Position numbers and translations under genes: made by a program. From positions 7,942,516-8,006,515 of the forward strand of contig CM034233.1 of assembly GCA_019916065.1 (NCBI GenBank): a stretch of 64,000 nt of DNA, in the 5' to 3' direction. This document shows positions 61,601 to 64,000 of this stretch, one piece after another; the first letter of the stretch is position 1, and the number at the start of each line of letters is the position of its first letter. The DNA comes from Vitellaria paradoxa. Taxonomy: Eukaryota > Streptophyta > Magnoliopsida > Ericales > Sapotaceae. The notes under the pieces are model-generated. The model ran no database searches, had not been told where the DNA came from, and worked only from the letters and a program-made list of their open reading frames with translations.

Positions 61601-61823
61601 AGTATAGGTTATGTTGCGAGGCTTGATTCCATACCAGGGCATTGAAGATAACAGGTTAAAGACTACACTTGTTTATGGCATCTCTAACAGAGGGGTTTTG
61701 AACTTTTTGCAGAAGGAATTTTTGGACAAGTATGAAAGCTTTGTACAGCTTGTTGCCAAGGTATACCCTACGGAGACCATTCCATCCGTCAGTGAAATGA
61801 GAGAACTTTTGGCATCCATGTAG
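34700..61823 (+). CDS. SEC3A: Exocyst complex subunit SEC3, complete 25-exon gene
   Basis: SEC3 marks plasma-membrane sites where the octameric exocyst tethers secretory vesicles. Coding exons: 34700-34877, 37932-38002, 38215-38295, 38385-38452, 38565-38667, 45536-45681, 47086-47203, 50396-50500, 51074-51175, 51281-51418, 52917-53045, 53126-53206, 53324-53398, 54594-54767, 54865-55018, 55096-55160, 55727-55897, 55986-56065, 57540-57621, 58532-58629, 58817-58925, 59100-59168, 60188-60253, 60328-60417, 61713-61823. They sum to 2664 nt, 887 residues, the length I recall for Arabidopsis SEC3A. All borders are GT-AG and all phases agree. The N-terminus [19 protein letters not shown] leads into the PH-like phosphoinositide-binding region (about residues 60-170). 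A helical, coiled-coil stretch ([21 protein letters not shown]) and the long helical C-terminal domain follow. An acidic insert ([17 protein letters not shown]) lies in exon 15. No stop or frameshift is present despite heavy transposon load in introns 1, 5 and 7. Confidence 0.97.
35680..36960 (-). mobile_element. LINE (L1-type) relic, minus strand, in SEC3 intron 1
   Basis: Broken minus-strand frames match the C-terminal zinc-binding region found after reverse transcriptase in plant L1 LINEs. Examples are KSFYKVLVG, then [12 protein letters not shown], then [18 protein letters not shown], with one family Cys replaced by Tyr. The low-coordinate end (35690-35710, minus) resembles the AATAAA-containing 3' end of such elements. 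The reverse transcriptase and everything before it are absent, so it is a 5'-truncated copy with many stops. Confidence 0.7.
36990..37840 (+). mobile_element. LINE (L1-type) relic, plus strand, in SEC3 intron 1
   Basis: Plus-strand frames with stops and shifts show the same LINE tail: [26 protein letters not shown], then a VAFF-containing core and DNLKKRG-like segment. It ends in attaaaattctttatttatcaaaa followed by an A tract (37805-37845). It is truncated at its 5' end and lies head-to-head with the minus-strand relic. The sequences differ, so these are separate insertions. Confidence 0.72.
39560..40099 (-). mobile_element. Old copia relic, 3' half (RNase H end), split by element B
   Basis: The minus strand encodes a decayed copia RNase [28 protein letters not shown], then FVGGNLVS, with later stops. 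Its pol end and a purine-rich tract lie near 39530-39580; an LTR beyond that cannot be defined. The sequence stops exactly at the outer edge of element B. Confidence 0.82.
40100..40306 (-). repeat. 3' LTR of element B
   Basis: Starts TGTAGGAATT and ends ATCAACA on the plus strand. A purine-rich tract on the minus strand (TTGAGAGGGAG, 40307-40317) abuts its inner side, as expected for the plus-strand primer. The copy contains two internal repeats of ctagcatacatgaatca. Confidence 0.93.
40314..42101 (-). CDS. Reverse transcriptase-RNase H open frame of element B
   Basis: A 595-residue uninterrupted frame covers copia reverse transcriptase ([20 protein letters not shown], then [13 protein letters not shown] and the catalytic YVDDIV) and RNase H ([16 protein letters not shown], then [11 protein letters not shown] and [13 protein letters not shown]). 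It ends a few bases before the purine tract. It would normally be released from a gag-pol polyprotein. Here the upstream frame is broken, so it has no evident start of its own. Confidence 0.9.
   Translation of the reverse strand: MDKPDLKRYSRRDKDKAEEAIVQPTLCCQESSSSGELPFDDLDKPISQRKGVRACTKHPISNFVSYNSLSPTYRAFALSNSSVSIPRGWKEALNDSKWKGAMFEEMKALAKNETWELVTSPPGKKLVGCKWVFTVKHKADGSVDKFKARLVAKGFTQTYGVDYQETFAPVAKMNTIRILLSCAANLDWDLQQFDVKNAFLHGDLEEEVYMEIPPGFDNEATHGKVCRLKKALYGLKQSPRAWFDKFSKAMISFGYQQSNADYTLFIKHNKGKVTILIVYVDDIVMTRDDKEEMAQLKELLAQKFEIKDLGKLQYFLGIEVARSKKGIFISQRKYILDLLEETGMLGCKPAESPIENNHKLQAGVGNSVDLGRYQRLVGRLIYLSHTRPDIAYVVSLVNQFMHDPRESHMQAVFRILRYLKSAPGKGLLFAKHDHLQIECFTDADWTGSPSDRRSTTSYCTLVGGNLVTWRSKKQSVVARSSAEAEYRAMAQGVYELLWLQKILEEVGLSGKGSLSLYCDNKAAISIAQNPVQHDRTKHIEIDRHFIKEKLTNGVLSLHHVTSDKQLADVFTKGLCHRTNHTLVYKLGMCDIYAPT
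42138..43658 (-). pseudogene. Protease-integrase region of element B, broken
   Basis: Three frame segments (43658-43137, 42926-42684, 42620-42138) carry protease and integrase. The protease site reads [11 protein letters not shown], where the family has D-S/T-G, so its catalytic glycine is replaced. The integrase finger keeps RRLGHPSF but has Tyr for one of the paired Cys ([10 protein letters not shown]). The core is split by stops near 42690 and 42625 although HSDVWGP and [10 protein letters not shown] are recognisable. Confidence 0.82.
43962..44522 (-). pseudogene. gag of element B, truncated by a stop
   Basis: From the ATG at 44522 the frame shows copia gag features: [21 protein letters not shown], then [18 protein letters not shown] and [12 protein letters not shown]. 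It stops at 43962. The zinc knuckle ([14 protein letters not shown], near 43740-43790) lies downstream in another frame and is followed at once by a stop, so gag cannot be made in full. Confidence 0.85.
44971..44982 (-). other. Primer binding site of element B
   Basis: The minus strand reads TGGTGTCAGAGC immediately after the LTR. This is the initiator tRNA-Met site with one change from element A (A to G at the fifth base). Confidence 0.8.
44983..45189 (-). repeat. 5' LTR of element B
   Basis: Same length as the partner LTR, with four substitutions (in the segments caggaatg, aaccacct, acactaat and cataaatc). Transcription of the element would begin here on the minus strand. Confidence 0.93.
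45190..45430 (-). mobile_element. Old copia relic, 5' half (reverse transcriptase end), split by element B
   Basis: The minus strand encodes the segment that precedes the 39560-40099 relic: [38 protein letters not shown], then [10 protein letters not shown], with two in-frame stops and a small internal deletion. When element B and one target-site copy are taken out, the codons R-T-S-H-L-D-A run straight across the join. Nothing upstream of this part of pol survives. Confidence 0.85.
47775..47922. repeat. Local ~122-bp tandem duplication flanking the probable solo LTR
   Basis: The sequence tatgtcatgcttgtg-tcgagctatat occurs at about 47779-47805 and again at about 47901-47927. The left copy continues ggtaccaaataaact...atgcttcc. 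The right copy resumes with ggtatcaaa...atgcttcc only after 50019, because the insertion separates it. Confidence 0.8.
47928..50014 (-). mobile_element. Probable solo LTR (2087 bp) in SEC3 intron 7
   Basis: The insert is bounded by the 5-bp direct repeats tatat (47923-47927 and 50015-50019). Its ends are imperfect inverted repeats (TTTCACACCCC on the left; TTTTATAACCC as the reverse complement of the right). There is no coding sequence. On the minus strand a TATAAATA near 49765, followed by a leader-like stretch, looks like an LTR promoter, so I place it on that strand. The terminal TG/CA are not present and may have mutated. A MULE-like or other non-autonomous element is the alternative. Confidence 0.6.
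54341..54538. repeat. Two-copy 99-bp tandem duplication in SEC3 intron 13
   Basis: Copies begin gggcttgcga (54341) and gggcttgtga (54440) and run to gtattaact. They differ at about four positions. Each contains ctaaataatgcag followed by tatctg, a sequence resembling a splice acceptor, 60-220 bp before the true acceptor at 54593. Confidence 0.92.
58043..58178. repeat. Two-copy ~69-bp tandem duplication in SEC3 intron 19
   Basis: Copies starting at 58043 and 58112 share tatttggttggacattgttg and gtgtaagcaacttcgctttta exactly. They differ mainly by a 2-bp TA step, so the duplication is very recent. Confidence 0.92.
59430..59590. mobile_element. Fragment of a dispersed plant repeat (RTE-LINE 3'-end-like), SEC3 intron 22
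   Basis: Contains aactaaatggggttggctat, then tcattccactatgttaaggg and gatttggatgcccc. This is a motif series I recognise as common beside plant RTE-type LINE ends. A second, diverged copy is at 60660-60960. No protein-coding part is present. Confidence 0.5.
59600..59970. repeat. Two-copy ~191-bp tandem duplication in SEC3 intron 22
   Basis: Copies begin gataaaaggaca (59600) and gataataggaca (59791). They share attttcactagatatt, aatcatgccttc/gatcatgccttc and atttaaacattttgt. About 15-20% divergence makes this the oldest of the SEC3 intron duplications noted. Confidence 0.8.
60660..60960. mobile_element. Second fragment of the RTE-LINE 3'-end-like repeat, SEC3 intron 24
   Basis: Shares aactaaatgggttcagctat, cttcattccactcgttaagggg and atgatttggatgtcatc with the 59430 fragment and extends further. 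It is non-coding and diverged. Confidence 0.5.
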
Positions 61824-62297
61824 AGACTTGCTTTTGTAAATTACTTTCCTGTAATAAATTTTCCCTCACTCTCCATGTCCCAACCCCCCCCCCCCCAATT
61901 TAATTAATTGGACTTACGTACAAAAGTTCAATAAACCTTGTGTTTGTGTGGTGGTTTTATTTTTTATTTTGTCTCTTTTTCTACCATTGCGCTGCTGTAC
62001 AATGGCCCAAAATGGAGAGGGGTATGGGCCCTCAGCCCAAAATGGAGAGAGGTATGGGCCGTTACAATTAGAACATAACGTGCTCCAAGATTGCAAACTG
62101 GACCTGCTAAGGCAGCGAAGTTGAGCCTTTATAAGCCCAATGTTGGCTCAGTGCATCACGAATTTGTGCCTCCTCGGTTAATTAGCACAGCATCTTGTGA
62201 GCAATTGGAGGCAATGGCCATTAATTAGTAGCATGGGCCGGCAAAGGCTACTACCTGTGGGCGTAGTGAAACTGCGGTGGACAGAAAGCTAATTAGA
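61824..62297 (+). other. SEC3 3' UTR and near flank
   Basis: AATAAA at 61854 is a candidate polyadenylation signal 30 bases after the stop, followed by a C run (61885-61898). From 62000 the GGCCCA/TGGGCC motifs begin. They include a short duplication of gcccaaaatggaga and gtatgggcc (62008-62060), ahead of the organised array. Confidence 0.6.
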
Positions 62298-63480
62298 AGC
62301 CCGTTTAACAAGAATTTTGGGCATATTTGGTTCAAATTAGATATGAGCCCATTTGCTAGACGTTTATGGGCCAATAACAAACCCAGCAGTTGATAAAAAA
62401 GATAAACGTTAGCCCATTTAAGAAACAATTTGGGTCTGCCCGGCCCAAATTTTCAAAATTGGCCCAATAATAAGCCCAATTATAGTTAAAAAGGCCTTAG
62501 TCAGCCCATTTAACAAGCACTTTGAGTCTATCAAGCCCAAATTTCATTCCTGGCCCAATAATATGCCCATCGGTGGTTAAAAAAGATATGCAACAGCCCA
62601 TTTAACAAAGCATTATGGGCCTATCTGGTTCAAATTTCGTGATCAGCCCAATATTAAGCCCAATTGTTGTTAAAAAAGTTTCACATCAGCCAATTTAACA
62701 AAGCATTCATGGGCCTATCCCTCTCACAATTCATGACTGGCCCAATATTAAGTCCAATTGTGGTTAAAAAGGCCATTTAACAAAAACCATTTATGGGCCT
62801 TTCCAGTCTAAATTTCATGATTGCCCCAACAACAAAGCCCAATTATGCTTTAAAAGGACTTACATCAGCCCATTTACCAAAGCATTTATTAGCCGATCCG
62901 GCCCAAATTTCATGCTTGGCCCCACAGCAAAGGCCAATTGTGGTTCAAAAGGATCAACCCATTTAATAAGTACTTTGGGCCTATGGGGCCTAAATTTCAC
63001 TCCTGGCCCAATAATAAACCCAATTGTGCTTTAAAAGGCCTTACACCAGTCCATTTAACAAAGCATTACAAGCCTAGCAGGCCCAAATTTCATGCTTGAC
63101 CCAATAACAAAGCCCAACTGTGGTTCAAAAGGCCTTATATCAGCCCATTAATAAGTTCGTTGGGCCAACTGGCCCAAATTTCACTCATGGCCCAATAATA
63201 AGCCCAGTGGTGGTTAAAATGGACACAGACCAGCCCATTATTGGCCCAATATTAGGCCCAACTGTGGTTAAAAAGGGATTTCACCAGCCCATTTAAAAGG
63301 TACTAGGCCTATCTGGGCCCAACAATAAGCCCAAAAGGTCAGGCAGCCCATTTAACAAGCATTTATGGGCCTCCTTGGCCCAAATTTGAGATTTGGCCCA
63401 ATAATAAGCCCAGCGGCGATTAGAAAGGCTAAATATCAGCCCATCCAACACACATTCATGTGCTAATCTGAGCCTAATCT
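62298..63480. repeat. Degenerate ~92-bp minisatellite rich in GGCCCA/TGGGCC
   Basis: About 13 imperfect head-to-tail units each run AGCCCATTTAACAA, TATGGGCCTAT, GGCCCAAATTTCA, TGGCCCAATAATAAGCCCAA, TTGTGGTTAAAAAGG. Unit starts at 62411, 62503, 62595 and 62688 give periods of 92, 92 and 93 bp; some units are shortened, for example near 63230 and 63290. By eye there are more than 25 GGCCCA or TGGGCC hexamers. There is no coding capacity and no transposon ends. Confidence 0.88.
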
Positions 63481-64000
63481 GACCCGTTGGTTCAATTGTA
63501 TGCCCGGGATAAGATAAAAAGGACTAGGATGCCCACAATTTAAACCAGGCCTAGTTTGCAAGAATTGGGGCAAACCCTTGTAGATCAATAGGTTGAACTG
63601 ATATAGCACAGCTTGTTGAGCCAGTAGGATGGCAGATTCGGTCCTAACAAGTGCAAGCTTGGTTAAAACTAGGAGGAACAAAAGTTTATGCGACAAACTG
63701 CACCTTTGAACTGGAATGACATGGTCCTGGAAACATTTTCCCGACAAGTGCCAAGCCATTAACCACGAAAGAATGCCCAAGAATTGCAAAACTCTCGAGT
63801 CTGGATTCAATTTGGGACCTTGGGAGCCCCGCATGTCACATTTGACATCAAGTCGGGCGGGGAAAGATGCCCCAAATGCAACTACACCCAGCAGGTCCAC
63901 ATGAAAGAAAACTAAGGGTACGTTTAGCGTGCTAAAATTTCTGAAAATTTTTAAAAATTATTCACTTTTTTATTTCATTACACCATAATTTTTATCAAAT
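63481..64000. other. Right-edge flank, no gene recognised
   Basis: The base composition is less extreme than the minisatellite. Open frames on both strands here are not family-like. From 63916 (tacgtttagcgtgctaaaattt) the sequence becomes AT-rich and weakly recalls the start of the 17062 repeat, but it runs off the window. Confidence 0.45.

Noticed and set aside
63463..63900. Minus-strand frame of 145 codons at the right edge
   Set aside because: No recognisable motif and it begins within the minisatellite edge; most likely chance.
63916..64000. Third copy of the 13401/17062 repeat
   Set aside because: Only a weak resemblance in AT-rich sequence, and it runs off the window.
1..64000. CRISPR arrays, operons, phage or prokaryotic defence systems
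   Set aside because: All genes are spliced plant nuclear genes; the tandem repeats are minisatellites without unique spacers.

Overview
The window is nuclear DNA of a flowering plant, very probably a eudicot and possibly a woody one. The grounds are spliced genes with plant-specific protein families (DA1, BELL homeodomain, plastid ribosomal protein S9, exocyst SEC3), AT-rich intergenic DNA full of TA and CT microsatellites, Ty1/copia elements primed by initiator tRNA-Met, and tRNA-derived SINEs. I cannot name the species.

Layout. 1-4774: a Ty1/copia retrotransposon on the minus strand, running off the left edge; one missing base breaks its pol frame. 4911-7537 (minus): the first five coding exons of a DA1-type ubiquitin-binding LIM peptidase; the copia element lies in the next intron and the peptidase part is off the window. 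About 9.3-21.4 kb: a gene-free, AT-rich stretch with four SINEs, an inverted pair of ~490-bp repeats and other small repeats. 21479-27116 (plus): a BELL-class TALE homeobox gene of the SAWTOOTH (BLH2/BLH4) type, with an in-frame stop in exon 1 and an apparent GC-AG first intron. 28251-31988 (plus): the complete nuclear gene for plastid ribosomal protein S9, with a duplicated block in its promoter. 34700-61823 (plus): a complete 25-exon SEC3 exocyst gene of 887 codons, swollen to 27 kb by LINE relics, a copia element nested in an older copia relic, a probable 2.1-kb solo LTR and several tandem duplications. 62298-63480: about 13 degenerate ~92-bp repeats packed with GGCCCA/TGGGCC motifs.

The four genes have unrelated roles (organ-size control, leaf and meristem patterning, plastid translation, exocytosis) and no operon-like logic links them. 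I found no previously undescribed multi-gene system. The unusual material is genomic: nested insertions with readable target sites, a SINE that has grown an internal 76-bp array, a GC-rich SINE without a visible tail, the site-II-like minisatellite behind SEC3, and the question of whether the BELL gene still makes full-length protein.
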